A stretch of DNA of 64,000 nt from Deltaproteobacteria bacterium (GCA_016219185.1 JACRBZ010000091.1:1-64000), one strand, 5' to 3'; counted from the first letter of the stretch, positions 17,301 through 26,352 are shown. Program-made: numbers and translations. The notes: generated by a model not told the origin, from the sequence alone.

Positions 17301-19034
17301 ATGAAACCAGAGTCACTTCTACCTCCGGGTACCACTCTCGGAAAGAATTTTCAGATCATCAAGACAATTGGTAAGGGGGGAATGGGCACCGTATACATGG
17401 CCTACGATATTCAACTGGACAGACGGGTAGCCATAAAAGTCATCTCTCCCGAGATTTCGGAATCCATGGATGAAGCCCAGATTGAGAGCATTTTAAAACG
17501 CTTTCAAGCAGAAGCGAAACTGGCCGCCATGATCGATCATCCCAATGTTGTCCGGATCTATAGTTTCAATCAGGACACGATCGAGATAGACGGTGTTATG
17601 CAAGATTTCGATTATCTGGTGATGGAATTGTTCTCCGGGAGAACTTTGCGGAACACCATGGATATCAGCGGCTTTGAGCATCAAGAGGAGATCGAGAATT
17701 GGATTGAAAAGTATCTGATTCCCCTGCTTGACGGCCTCCAGAAGGTTCATGAAAGCGGCATCATCCACAGGGACATCAAGCCTGAAAATTTTATGATGAA
17801 AGACGAAGTGCCGAAACTCGCCGATTTTGGTCTGTCGTTGGGATTCAGCATTCCTTCCATAACCGGCAATATGGCGGACATTTTCGGTTCCATAACCTAT
17901 ATGGCTCCCGAACAGTTTTACAACTTCAGCATGGCCAGGGAGCCCGCGGATATCTATTCGATCGGGAAAATACTGTATGAATTGGTCGATGGGAAAATTT
18001 CCGAAAAGACGAAACCGTTCAAACAGGTAATGCTTTCCAATCCTGATACGGATTACCTCCGGTCCTTGAACTGCATCATCATGGCGGCGACGGAGGAAAA
18101 CCCCAACCAGCGAATCGGCTCTGCCCTCGATCTGAAATCACGGCTGTTGCAGTTGATCCATTGTCCTGTCGTGCCACCCAGCCTGATACCCCAGAAACCC
18201 GCATCAAGATTTCTGACGAAAAAAGTCGTCATATCCATCAGTTCTCTTGCCTTGCTGGTGATCACCCTATCGATCATTCATTTCAGCTTAAACCAGAGGC
18301 CATTGCACACAACCCACTCCCCCCCTTCACAGGAGGTGGAAAAGATAACCTATCTGGCTTATCCGGACACGATTCAGGAGTCGTTACGTTCTGGAGACGG
18401 GTCAATGCTTCATTTGATTCCTCCGGCTACAATCAGGTTTTCTTCCAACACTATTCTCAATTCGAAAGAGTTTTCGACGGAGCCATTTTATTTATCTGAA
18501 ATGCCCATTACAAACCAGCAGTATGTTGATTTTCTAAACAAAAATATAAGCAGAATCCGTGTGGCGGAAGACGAAGTGTACCTCGACAACCGGTTGCTAT
18601 TGAAATTGAGTGAAAAAATAAGAGGATATAAGCCCATTTTATTCATAAACGGACGCTTTCTCATTCAGGATCCCATGCACTCCTCCTGCGCGGTTCTGAT
18701 GGTCACCGGATTGGGTGCGGAATCCTATGCACATTATTATGGCTTGCGTCTGCCCCAGGCCGAGGAATGGTACTATGTCATGAAAACCGGCATTAATTCA
18801 ACCAGAGAGGCTCTGCAACCACCAGTGCCTGTTCTGGACTACCGCCTGGGCAAATACGGATTGAGGGGGATCAACCAGGTCGCCGAATGGGGACAGTCCA
18901 AAGCGAATGTATTTGTGATCATGGGGCCGGTGCCGTCAGCCATGGTTCAAGAAGACATCGTTATTGAGAAAAATTCCACCAAATATTACACCGATACAAG
19001 CTTCCGTGTGGCAAAGGATGCATCACCGAACTAA
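17301..19034 (+). CDS. Ser/Thr protein kinase with TM helix and FGE/SUMF1-like C-terminal domain
   Basis: From ATG 17301 the protein has 577 residues. An eukaryotic-type kinase domain spans about 15-290 (Gly loop IGKGGMGTVYMAYD, VAIKVI, catalytic HRDIKPENF, DFGLS). A TM helix follows (about 308-328), then an extracytoplasmic domain similar to formylglycine-generating-enzyme/sulfatase-modifying factors (LSEMPITNQQYVDFLN, GLRLPQAEEWYYV, RVAKDAS), probably without its catalytic Cys and used for ligand or protein binding. An earlier in-frame ATG at 17223 lies inside the PP2C gene and is less likely. The trio with PP2C and the downstream pseudo-kinase resembles PpkA/PppA-type regulatory units of secretion systems, but no secretion genes are present here. 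Confidence 0.85.
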   Translation: MKPESLLPPGTTLGKNFQIIKTIGKGGMGTVYMAYDIQLDRRVAIKVISPEISESMDEAQIESILKRFQAEAKLAAMIDHPNVVRIYSFNQDTIEIDGVMQDFDYLVMELFSGRTLRNTMDISGFEHQEEIENWIEKYLIPLLDGLQKVHESGIIHRDIKPENFMMKDEVPKLADFGLSLGFSIPSITGNMADIFGSITYMAPEQFYNFSMAREPADIYSIGKILYELVDGKISEKTKPFKQVMLSNPDTDYLRSLNCIIMAATEENPNQRIGSALDLKSRLLQLIHCPVVPPSLIPQKPASRFLTKKVVISISSLALLVITLSIIHFSLNQRPLHTTHSPPSQEVEKITYLAYPDTIQESLRSGDGSMLHLIPPATIRFSSNTILNSKEFSTEPFYLSEMPITNQQYVDFLNKNISRIRVAEDEVYLDNRLLLKLSEKIRGYKPILFINGRFLIQDPMHSSCAVLMVTGLGAESYAHYYGLRLPQAEEWYYVMKTGINSTREALQPPVPVLDYRLGKYGLRGINQVAEWGQSKANVFVIMGPVPSAMVQEDIVIEKNSTKYYTDTSFRVAKDASPN

Positions 19035-19076
19035 GCCGTAACCCCCGCGAAAAGCTGTCAACAGGAGGTATGACTT

Positions 19077-20129
19077 ATGGAAATCAAATCCGTGCCGTTT
19101 AAGTTTCTGACAATCTTGGTATTGACGAGCTTAATAACCATCCTTCACTATAGCACCGGGCATGGCAATATTGTTTTCCATATCCTGCACCGCGAGTTGT
19201 ATACGATACCGATTCTTCTGGCCAGCTTCTGGTTTGGCCTCAGGATCGGGTTATCTGTTTCCGCCATCATCAGCGTGATTTATGCGGCATACATTCTCCT
19301 TTACGATGTCGCCCACGGCAGTGCGATAACTGTATTCAGTCAGATTATTTTTTTCAATTTAGTCGCGATCGTTCTTGGTAGGGTTGTCGACCTGCAACGA
19401 AAACAGCAGGCTGAGCTGATGCATGCCGAGAAGTTGGCTGTTTTGGACCGCGCCGCCACGGCTTTGAGCTATGAAATGCGAGATATTTTAGATTCTCTAA
19501 AGCGATTAACCGCGAAATCCGTCGGCATCCACAACGGCGAATCGCGGTTGGGAGAAGAATTGCAACGAGAAATCGTTAGATTGGAAGGTCTGCTTGAGAA
19601 CTTGTCATCATATGTTCCGCCGGAACAGTTTGAGACACTTTCAAAGGATTTAAACGAAATCATCCGACAAAGGATGAAGCACAACAGGGGCCGACTGAAG
19701 GAGTCGCGAATATCCGTTCATACCCGTCTCGATGAAAACGGCTGCGCCTCTCAGGTGAATGTTGAAAAGATCGGTTGGGTCATAGACCAGTTAATCGGTA
19801 ATGCCATTGAGCTATCCTTGCCGGGAGGTAGCATACAGATCCGCTCGGAACGGGGTACCTCGCATTGCCGAATAGAAGTTCAGGATCAGGGTCCGGGCAT
19901 CAGGCCGGAGCACATGCATAAGGTATTTCAGCCTTTTTTTACCACGACAGGAAAGGGTACGGGGTTATCTCTGGCATGCAGTAAAAAAATTCTCGATGAT
20001 ATGGGCGGTGACATGCAGGTAACCAGTGAATGGGGGAAAGGTGCGACGTTTACATTGACTGTCCCCAGAGAAAAGCAGTTGGAATCATTTCGGGACAAAG
20101 TCTTGGCTAAGGGTAAACCGTCCACCTGA
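19077..20129 (+). CDS. Membrane histidine-kinase-like protein lacking the phospho-His
   Basis: The 350-residue protein has about four N-terminal TM helices (residues 10-102), a dimerisation region and an intact ATP-binding domain: N-box IGNAIEL, G1 DQGPGI, FQPFFTT, G2 GKGTGLSLA. At the H-box, where kinases have the form GLAHEIRNPL, this protein reads ALSYEMRDIL: Tyr132 replaces the phospho-accepting His, and Asp-Ile replaces Asn-Pro. It therefore probably cannot autophosphorylate on His and may be an allosteric or sequestering pseudo-kinase, unless Tyr is used. AGGAGG precedes the start. It lies 42 bases after the Ser/Thr kinase and likely belongs to the same unit; no response regulator is adjacent. 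Confidence 0.8.
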   Translation: MEIKSVPFKFLTILVLTSLITILHYSTGHGNIVFHILHRELYTIPILLASFWFGLRIGLSVSAIISVIYAAYILLYDVAHGSAITVFSQIIFFNLVAIVLGRVVDLQRKQQAELMHAEKLAVLDRAATALSYEMRDILDSLKRLTAKSVGIHNGESRLGEELQREIVRLEGLLENLSSYVPPEQFETLSKDLNEIIRQRMKHNRGRLKESRISVHTRLDENGCASQVNVEKIGWVIDQLIGNAIELSLPGGSIQIRSERGTSHCRIEVQDQGPGIRPEHMHKVFQPFFTTTGKGTGLSLACSKKILDDMGGDMQVTSEWGKGATFTLTVPREKQLESFRDKVLAKGKPST

Positions 20130-20375
20130 GCCTTTACGGATCGAGATCTGTGATTATCTTTCATCTCTTTTTCACCGTCCAGGAAAGTGTCCACCGCAGC
20201 CGGATCAATGACCCGATTAATTTAGATGAACTCGCGAAAGGAGGAGCGAGTAAGCACAGGACAAACGCATTTTGAAAAAGCTTCGTAAACGGATACAGTA
20301 ATATCAATCGGTTGGGATTCTGAACTTTTTCAGTCGAATATTACCTCAACGTTAACGTTTCATTTAGGAGGATCT

Positions 20376-20729
20376 ATGAAATCAAATTTTATTATCACAT
20401 CTCTGAGTATCATCGTGCTTTCTATCATAACAAGTTGTGCAGGTCTTGAGTCTGCAAGACACAATTACATTATGAGAGGCCAGATCCTTGAATCTACTGG
20501 TGAAGGAGTATATCTTTGCATCGGAAGCGCGGATGGTGCCGAGGTAGGACAGGAATATGAAGTTTACAAGTTTGTAAGGATGCAGGACCTAAAAACTATG
20601 CGACCCAATTTTAAGAGAGAAGAAACTGGCAAAGTAAAAATTACTGAGATAGTTGATGAACACTATGCAAAAGCCAAGATATTAACTGGTGAAGCAAAAG
20701 TAAACTATATCGTGGAATTACATAAATAA
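20376..20729 (+). CDS. Small lipoprotein, paralogue 2 of 3
   Basis: The 117-residue product is closely similar to the lipoprotein at 1510 (lipobox ITSC, then AGLESARHNYIMRG, YLCIGSADGAEVGQE, KREETGKVKITEIVDEHYA; segments). The similarity extends upstream into about 70 bases of leader, including TGAACTTTTTCAGT and TTTAGGAGGA, so the gene was copied with its translation signals. No sigma-54 element was found in front of this copy. The gap 20130-20375 shows no other feature. The tandem partner starts 100 bases downstream. Function unknown; a periplasm-facing lipid-anchored protein is expected. Confidence 0.72.
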   Translation: MKSNFIITSLSIIVLSIITSCAGLESARHNYIMRGQILESTGEGVYLCIGSADGAEVGQEYEVYKFVRMQDLKTMRPNFKREETGKVKITEIVDEHYAKAKILTGEAKVNYIVELHK

Positions 20730-20829
20730 TTTATTTCACTTGTTCTGAACAATAACGCCATGATCGGACGGCTTTTCTGTTAGTGCTTCGAGCGTTTATC
20801 GCCTCAACGGCAATGATTAAGGAGGATTT

Positions 20830-21180
20830 ATGAAATCAAAATTTATTATCATGTCTCTGAGCATCATCGCGCTTTCTATCATAACAAGTTGCGCCGCTGT
20901 TGAGACTGCAAGACACAACTACTTTATGAGAGGCCAGATCCTTGAATCTACCGGTGAAGGAGTATATCTTTGCATTGGAAGCGCGGATGGCGCCGAGGTT
21001 GGACAGGAATATAAGGTTTACAAGTTTGTAAAAATCCAGGGCTTCAATGCGCGGCCCAGATATAAGAGAGAAGAAACCGGCACGGTAAAAATTACTGAGA
21101 TAGTTGATGAACACTATGCAAAAGCCAAGATATTAACAGGTGAAGCGAAAGAAAACGATATCGTAGAATTGCACAAGTAA
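20830..21180 (+). CDS. Small lipoprotein, paralogue 3 of 3
   Basis: The 116-residue product is the third member of the family and nearest to copy 2 (shared ARHNYFMRG/ARHNYIMRG, LESTGEGVYLCIGSADGAEV, ILTGEAK). It has one residue less in the middle (KIQGFNARPRYKREE), so the mature domain tolerates change there. The lipobox ITSCAA is intact. Ribosome site AAGGAGGATTT. Copies 2 and 3 are in tandem while copy 1 lies 18.8 kb away, so a tandem duplication followed or preceded a dispersed one. Function unknown. Confidence 0.72.
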   Translation: MKSKFIIMSLSIIALSIITSCAAVETARHNYFMRGQILESTGEGVYLCIGSADGAEVGQEYKVYKFVKIQGFNARPRYKREETGTVKITEIVDEHYAKAKILTGEAKENDIVELHK

Positions 21181-21239
21181 TTTTGGCTGGTTATGATCTA
21201 AAATAAGATTTAAATTCATATCAAGGTAGCATGTGCAAT

Positions 21240-21295
21240 GCTTAGGGTGTGTCCATAAAGAATTTGTTCAAGTTATTTATGGACACGCCCTAAGC
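21240..21295. terminator. 20-bp inverted repeat between convergent genes
   Basis: GCTTAGGGTGTGTCCATAAA (21240-21259) pairs with 21276-21295 with one G-T wobble and a 16-base loop. It sits between the ends of the plus-strand lipoprotein gene and the minus-strand HD-GYP gene (stop 21318), which suits a bidirectional terminator. Confidence 0.6.
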
Positions 21296-21317
21296 AAATT
21301 CAATTGCAGTTTTTATG

Positions 21318-22472
21318 CTATGTTGAAATCTTAATAAGTCCTTTTTGGACACATCGTAAAAAGGCTTCGGCCACATCGGTGCGCCATTGCTTTCCCTTAT
21401 TTTTTTCAATTTCAATAATAGCCTGCTCCAAGGTCATCCCCGGCCTGTAAGGTCTGTTGGAGGTCATGGCGTCGAAGGAATCGGCTATGGCCATGATCTG
21501 GGCCGGTAATGGGATATCCATGCCGGATTTCCCATTGGGATAGCCTTTCCCATCAAAGCGCTCATGGTGATCTAAAGCCCATTGAGCCATTTCTTTCAGG
21601 GATTCAAATCCTTCCAAGATACGGGCCGAGGCCTGGGGATGCTCCTTGATCTGCTGCCATTCCTGGTCGGTCAACTTATCCTCTTTTCGCAGAATACTGT
21701 CCGGAACGGCGATTTTCCCCACATCATGCATCAGAGACGCCAGGTTTAGATGTTCCAGTTCCATTTTGCCCATGTCCATCTCAACTCCAATGATTCGGGT
21801 ATATTCAGCAACCCGAAGGGAATGTCCTTGGGTATAGGGGTCCCTGGCTTCCAGAGCAGTAGCCAGGGCTGTAATGGCCGACAATTTTTCTTTTTCCTGT
21901 TCCCGTAATCGCTGAATCTGGACCTCGCGAAAGGAGATGATGATTCCGATGACCAGAAGCACCAAGACCACGATTTGAATCTTCCATGCCGAACTTTGAA
22001 TAACGGTCCTGGCCTCTTTCAGCTCGGCATCATGCATCCTGACGTGCATTTGGGCCTCTTCATTCAGATGCCTTGTTTCAATTAATAATTTCTGTTCCGA
22101 GGTTTTCATTTCTTTAAGGTCGGCAACCAGACGCTTTGCAGCCGCTATCATACTTTCGATATGCTTTCTGTAGTCCGGCTCCCAAAGTCTGGACAGTGCC
22201 TCAAGTCTTTTGGTGGTTTCCTGAAGCTGAACCACGGACATCTCATCCGGGATGCCGTAATTTTCGATACCCATCTGCAAATGATTGGCAGCCTCGGCAA
22301 ATGATTTGACATCATGGATGGTCGGGGCATAAAAATCGGTAACTCCTTTGCTGAAGCGGGTCACCTGGGCTACAAGCTGAATGATAAAACCGGCGATGGC
22401 GACAAACAAAAGAATCAACACGATAGTGGCATAATTTCTCTTGGTTTGAGCTAAAAGATTTTTGAAATTCAT
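21318..22472 (-). CDS. HD-GYP domain cyclic-di-GMP phosphodiesterase
   Basis: The 384-residue protein has TM1 (about 15-36), an extracytoplasmic helical region (about 37-165), TM2 (about 168-185), a short coiled coil and an HD-GYP domain (about 200-380). Motifs present: HSLRVAEYT, the metal pair MHDVGKIAVPD, and HHERFDGKGYP, which is the HHE...DGxGYP signature of active enzymes. The usual reaction is hydrolysis of cyclic-di-GMP to GMP. It is divergent from nifH, with 442 bases between them, and stands alone. Nothing in the sequence ties it to nitrogen control. Confidence 0.88.
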   Translation of the reverse strand: MNFKNLLAQTKRNYATIVLILLFVAIAGFIIQLVAQVTRFSKGVTDFYAPTIHDVKSFAEAANHLQMGIENYGIPDEMSVVQLQETTKRLEALSRLWEPDYRKHIESMIAAAKRLVADLKEMKTSEQKLLIETRHLNEEAQMHVRMHDAELKEARTVIQSSAWKIQIVVLVLLVIGIIISFREVQIQRLREQEKEKLSAITALATALEARDPYTQGHSLRVAEYTRIIGVEMDMGKMELEHLNLASLMHDVGKIAVPDSILRKEDKLTDQEWQQIKEHPQASARILEGFESLKEMAQWALDHHERFDGKGYPNGKSGMDIPLPAQIMAIADSFDAMTSNRPYRPGMTLEQAIIEIEKNKGKQWRTDVAEAFLRCVQKGLIKIST

Positions 22473-22737
22473 AATTTTGGATTTTTATTTTTCTGGATAT
22501 CTATTTGGCAATAAAAATCGACCTAAACCATCCATTTCCTCATGGCCTGACGTAATTTGCGATGATCAAGTCAGAGAATTTAAAAAAAAGCAAGGGGAAT
22601 GTTGATGGACCCGTTGCAAGTCAATATCATTGACTTAAGCCTCATCCACCCTTCACAACGCTTCCTGAACCTCGCATCATCCAGGTTCTCCCTGAATTAT
22701 GTGGAAAAACCACGAATATTTCTTTGATATGAAATAT

Positions 22738-22776
22738 ACAATTATGTTATATGTGTATATATAATTACATATATGT
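22738..22776 (+). promoter_or_regulatory. Paired ACA-N4-TGT dyads, enhancer of nifH
   Basis: ACAATTATGT at 22738-22747 and the perfect palindrome ACATATATGT at 22767-22776 start 29 bases apart; they end 97 and 68 bases before the -24 GG. The second lies in the larger perfect palindrome AATTACATATATGTAATT (22763-22780). A NifA-like TGT-N10-ACA (22754-22769) also fits between them, but only at this promoter. The same pair geometry occurs before amtB and the minus-strand glnB genes. The rest of the 442-base gap (22473-22737) shows no further site. Confidence 0.6.
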
Positions 22777-22842
22777 AATTAATAATAATTATTGCAAATA
22801 AATATTATATTATATTTCAATATGTTAACAAATATTTTACGT

Positions 22843-22860
22843 TTGGCATTTGTATTGCAT
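22843..22860 (+). promoter_or_regulatory. Sigma-54 promoter of the nif operon
   Basis: TTTGGCATTTGTATTGCAT has GG at 22845-22846 and GC at 22857-22858, ten bases between them, and agrees with TGGCAC-N5-TTGCA except for one base. The start is expected near 22870, 45 bases before nifH. Confidence 0.85.
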
Positions 22861-22914
22861 ATAGTTATGCCAACTGCTTTTGATGGTTAATGAACAATAA
22901 CAAGGAGAAACTCT

Positions 22915-23739
22915 ATGAGAAAGATCGCCATTTATGGAAAAGGCGGAATTGGCAAATCGACAACCACACAGAACACCGTTGCCGGACTTGCGGAAATGGG
23001 CAGAAAGGTCATGGTTGTGGGATGCGACCCCAAGGCCGACTCTACCCGTCTGCTTTTGGGTGGATTGGCCCAGAGAACGGTTTTGGATACGTTAAGGGAA
23101 GAAGGTGAAGATGTGGAGCTTGGGGATGTGAGAAAAACAGGATTCAGTGGCGTCTTGTGCACCGAGTCCGGCGGACCCGAGCCAGGTGTCGGCTGCGCGG
23201 GCCGGGGAATCATCACCTCGATCAACCTGCTGGAACAGCTCGGCGCATACGCGGAAAGCGAAAAATTGGATTATGCTTTTTATGACGTTCTGGGAGACGT
23301 GGTCTGTGGCGGATTCGCCATGCCCATTCGCGAGGGCAAGGCCCAGGAGATATATATCGTGGTCTCCGGCGAAATGATGGCCATGTACGCAGCCAACAAC
23401 ATCAGCAAGGGAATCGTAAAGTTTGCGGAAGCCGGCGGTGTCCGGCTGGGGGGACTCATCTGCAACAGCCGCAATGTGGACTTTGAAAAAGATATGATCG
23501 AAGCTTTCGCGGATAAGCTCGGAACGCAGATGATTCACTTTGTCCCCAGAGACAACATCGTGCAGCGTGCTGAAATCAACCGGAAAACCGTGATCGAATA
23601 TGATCCGGAGAATTCTCAGGCGAATGAATACCGCACCCTGGCCAAAAAGATTGAAAACAACCAGATGTTTGTCGTTCCCAAACCCCTGGAAATCGACCAA
23701 TTGGAAAAAATGCTGATTGAGCACGGGCTTGCGACATAA
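22915..23739 (+). CDS. nifH: Nitrogenase iron protein NifH
   Basis: The 274-residue dinitrogenase reductase transfers electrons to the NifDK protein with ATP hydrolysis. Visible features are the P-loop GKGGIGKST (residues 8-16), switch I DPKADSTR, the two [4Fe-4S] ligands Cys94 (GVGCAGRG) and Cys131 (VVCGGFAMP), and the Arg two... positions after Cys94 (Arg97) that is the target of ADP-ribosylation in other bacteria. No draT/draG genes are present; the adjacent nifI genes point to control by NifI binding instead. AAGGAGAAACTCT is the ribosome site. It is first in the operon nifH-I1-I2-D-K-EN. Confidence 0.98.
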   Translation: MRKIAIYGKGGIGKSTTTQNTVAGLAEMGRKVMVVGCDPKADSTRLLLGGLAQRTVLDTLREEGEDVELGDVRKTGFSGVLCTESGGPEPGVGCAGRGIITSINLLEQLGAYAESEKLDYAFYDVLGDVVCGGFAMPIREGKAQEIYIVVSGEMMAMYAANNISKGIVKFAEAGGVRLGGLICNSRNVDFEKDMIEAFADKLGTQMIHFVPRDNIVQRAEINRKTVIEYDPENSQANEYRTLAKKIENNQMFVVPKPLEIDQLEKMLIEHGLAT

Positions 23740-23843
23740 CAAAACAGGAGAAAAGGCTGAGGCCTGAAGGCTGAAGCGGGTGGTGAATACCTGCTGTCTT
23801 CAGTCCGTCGGTAAGGACTTTCATACATAAAGGAGTTACTAAA

Positions 23844-24200
23844 ATGTTAATGATTCGATCAATCGTAAGACCCGAAAAAGCGGATAATGTTCTTGCAGCG
23901 CTTATGGAAGCCGGATTTCCCGGTATTACCAAAATGTCCGTGGTGGGTCGCGGCAAACAGCGCGGCATCAAAATCGGAGAGATCACCTATGACGAAATCC
24001 CCAAGGAAATGATCCTGGCGGTTGTCAAAAATCAGGACAAGGACTTTGTGATCAAAACGATTATTCAAGCGGCAAGAACCGGAGACAAAGGTGCTTTCGG
24101 GGATGGAAAGATTTTTGTGGTTCCGGTGGAGGAAGCTTACACCATCAGCTCGGGAATCAAGGAGACTTCCGCCGGGGAAATGACCGAGGTGAAGATATGA
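23844..24200 (+). CDS. nifI1: Nitrogenase PII-type regulator NifI1
   Basis: The 118-residue PII-family protein has the family N-terminus MIRSIVRPEKADNVL, a divergent T-loop (SVVGRGKQRGIKIGEI) and the ATP-binding B-loop (TGDKGAFGDGKIFVVPV). It lacks the uridylylated Tyr of GlnB. In archaea and group II/III diazotrophs NifI1 and NifI2 form a complex that inhibits NifDK when 2-oxoglutarate is low. It overlaps nifI2 by four bases (ATGA). The 104-base gap after nifH contains an imperfect stem (about 23769-23806). Confidence 0.93.
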   Translation: MLMIRSIVRPEKADNVLAALMEAGFPGITKMSVVGRGKQRGIKIGEITYDEIPKEMILAVVKNQDKDFVIKTIIQAARTGDKGAFGDGKIFVVPVEEAYTISSGIKETSAGEMTEVKI

Positions 24201-24577
24201 AGGAAGTCACCGCCATCATTCGAATGAACAAGATGAATGAGACCAAACGTGCGTTATCGGAGGCCGGCATCTCTTCCGTCACCGCAAGAGATGCACTGGG
24301 CAGGGGAAAAGGGCTTGTGGACATGCAGCTCTTGAAAGGGGCGGAACAAGGTTATGAAGAGGCCATTTCCCAGCTCGGTCAAAGCGGACGACTGATTCCC
24401 AAACGGATCCTTTTGATTGTCGTTCCGGACAAACTTGTGGAGAAAACCGTTAAAACCATTATCCGGGTCAACCAGACCGGAAAATCCGGAGATGGCAAAA
24501 TTTACGTCATGCCCTGCATGGATGCCATTCGCGTCCGAACCGGCGAGTTCGGCGACGATGTTCTGGATGACGCGTGA
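24197..24577 (+). CDS. nifI2: Nitrogenase PII-type regulator NifI2
   Basis: The 126-residue product has the NifI2 pattern: MKEVTAIIRMNKMNETKRAL, T-loop region RDALGRGKGLVDMQLL with a longer insert before RLIPKRILLIVVPD, and the B-loop TGKSGDGKIYVMPCMDAIRVRTGE. It is the obligate partner of NifI1 in 2-oxoglutarate/ATP-responsive switching of nitrogenase activity. It is translationally coupled to nifI1 and lies 23 bases before nifD. Location between nifH and nifD is the classical arrangement. Confidence 0.93.
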   Translation: MKEVTAIIRMNKMNETKRALSEAGISSVTARDALGRGKGLVDMQLLKGAEQGYEEAISQLGQSGRLIPKRILLIVVPDKLVEKTVKTIIRVNQTGKSGDGKIYVMPCMDAIRVRTGEFGDDVLDDA

Positions 24578-24600
24578 AAGACGCCTGAGGAGAAAGAACA

Positions 24601-26250
24601 ATGGAAACAACTGAAGATATCATGGAAGATGAGTGCTTAGACCCTGAAAAGGTGAAACTGGAGCTCATCGCAAAATATCCGACCAAGGTGGCGCGAAAGC
24701 GCGCCAAACAGATCGTGATCAACAAGGTCGGGGAAACCGGCGATGTTCCGGAAATCCAGTCGAACGTGCGAACCACTCCCGGCTTGATCGGGCAGCGGGG
24801 GTGCTGTTACGCGGGCTGCAAGGGCGTGGTGCTTGGGCCCACCCGGGACATCGTCAATATCACGCACGGCCCCATCGGCTGCGGGTATTATAGCTGGCTG
24901 ACCCGTAGAAATCAGACCGATCCGGATGCATCAAAGGATGGTCACAATTTTATGCCGTATTGTTTTTCCACGGACATGCAGGATGAGCAGATCATCTTCG
25001 GCGGTGAAAAAAAGCTGAAACAGGCCATTCAGGAAGCCTATGACCTGTTCAAGCCCAAGGCCATCGGCGTATTTGCCACCTGCCCGGTGGGATTGATCGG
25101 CGATGATGTGCATTCGGTCTGCAAGGAAATGAAGGAAAAACTGGATATCAACGTTTTCGGCTTCAGTTGCGAAGGATACAAAGGGGTCAGCCAGTCCGCG
25201 GGACATCATATCGCAAACAACGGTGTTTTTGCCCATGTGGTGGGAACCAACGATACCGTCCGGGAAGGCAATTTCAAGATCAATCTCCTGGGTGAATACA
25301 ATATCGGCGGAGACTCCTTTGAAATCGAACGGATTATTGAAAAATGCGGAATTACCCTGGTGTCCACGTTCAGCGGCAACTCCAGCATAGACGGCTTTGC
25401 CAATTCACATACGGCGGATTTAAACCTGATCATGTGCCATCGCTCGATTAATTATGTTGCGGAAATGATGGAGAAAAAATACGGGGTACCCTGGATCAAG
25501 GTCAATTTTATCAGCGCCGAAGCCACGGCAAAATCCCTTCGGAAAATTGCCGCATATTTTGATGATCCAACGCTCACCGAACGGGTCGAGGCGGTTATTG
25601 CCGAGGAAATGCCGGCGGTGGAAAAAGCCAGAAATGCCGTTTATCCCCGCACCAAAGGCAAACGGGTCATGTTGTTCGTGGGCGGTTCCCGCGCGCACCA
25701 TTATCAGGACCTGTTTAATGAACTGGGGATGATCACCCTTTCCGCCGGATATGAATTTGGCCACAGGGACGATTATGAAGGCCGCAAGGTACTGCCCGAT
25801 ATCCGGGTGGATGCGGACAGCCGGAATATTCAGGAACTGGAAGTGCATCCGGACCCCGAAAAATTCAGGCCCCGCAAACGGCCGGAAGAAGTTGAAAAGT
25901 TGAATAAAAACGGCGTGGTTTTCAGCGAATATGAAGGCATGATGCCGGATATGCCGAACAATACCATGATCATCGATGACATCAGCCAGTATGAGACGGA
26001 TCAGCTCATCGAAATTTACAAACCCGATATGTTCTGTGCGGGGATCAAGGAAAAATACGCGATCCAGAAACACGGGATTCCCATGAAACAGCTCCACAGC
26101 TATGATTACGGCGGACCCTATGCCGGGTTTGTAGGCGCCGTCAATTTTTATAATGAGATCGATCGGATGGTAAACAGCAAGATCTGGAGCTACATGAAGG
26201 CGCCCTGGCAGAAAAATCCGGAACTCATGGCAACATATGCATGGGAATAA
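24601..26250 (+). CDS. nifD: Nitrogenase molybdenum-iron protein alpha chain NifD
   Basis: At 549 residues it is about 55 longer than Azotobacter NifD; the extra part lies near 400-455 (DADSRNIQELEVHPDPEKF onwards), as in Clostridium pasteurianum and other group III enzymes. P-cluster ligands Cys68, Cys94 and Cys161, FeMo-cofactor ligands Cys279 (IMCHRS) and His499 (QLHSYDYGGPY), and the active-site pair Gln198/His202 (GVSQSAGHH) are all present, so an active Mo-type enzyme is expected. Together with NifK it forms the site of N2 reduction in the cytosol. The 160-base gap to nifK holds a hairpin. Confidence 0.98.
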   Translation: METTEDIMEDECLDPEKVKLELIAKYPTKVARKRAKQIVINKVGETGDVPEIQSNVRTTPGLIGQRGCCYAGCKGVVLGPTRDIVNITHGPIGCGYYSWLTRRNQTDPDASKDGHNFMPYCFSTDMQDEQIIFGGEKKLKQAIQEAYDLFKPKAIGVFATCPVGLIGDDVHSVCKEMKEKLDINVFGFSCEGYKGVSQSAGHHIANNGVFAHVVGTNDTVREGNFKINLLGEYNIGGDSFEIERIIEKCGITLVSTFSGNSSIDGFANSHTADLNLIMCHRSINYVAEMMEKKYGVPWIKVNFISAEATAKSLRKIAAYFDDPTLTERVEAVIAEEMPAVEKARNAVYPRTKGKRVMLFVGGSRAHHYQDLFNELGMITLSAGYEFGHRDDYEGRKVLPDIRVDADSRNIQELEVHPDPEKFRPRKRPEEVEKLNKNGVVFSEYEGMMPDMPNNTMIIDDISQYETDQLIEIYKPDMFCAGIKEKYAIQKHGIPMKQLHSYDYGGPYAGFVGAVNFYNEIDRMVNSKIWSYMKAPWQKNPELMATYAWE

Positions 26251-26315
26251 GGATTGAGAATAATTTTTCGGCGATAACGATCGATACATTCAGGAATCAT
26301 TCAAGTTTACAGACT

Positions 26316-26352
26316 AAGGGCTGAAGGTAAAAAACTTTTGTCTTCAGCCTTT
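26316..26352 (+). other. Hairpin in the nifD-nifK spacer
   Basis: AAGGGCTGAAG (26316-26326) pairs with CTTCAGCCTTT (26342-26352) with one wobble. A related GGCTGAAG...CTTCAGTC stem occurs in the nifH-nifI1 spacer (about 23769-23806). Both spacers also share GTCCnTCnGnnAGGACTTT-like sequence before the next gene, so the spacers look copied. They may set mRNA stability within the operon. Confidence 0.5.

Noticed and set aside
22754..22769. NifA-type site TGT-N10-ACA upstream of nifH
   Set aside because: Fits the consensus but lies in very AT-rich DNA and is not found at amtB or the minus-strand glnB promoter, whereas the ACA-N4-TGT pair is; kept only as a remark.
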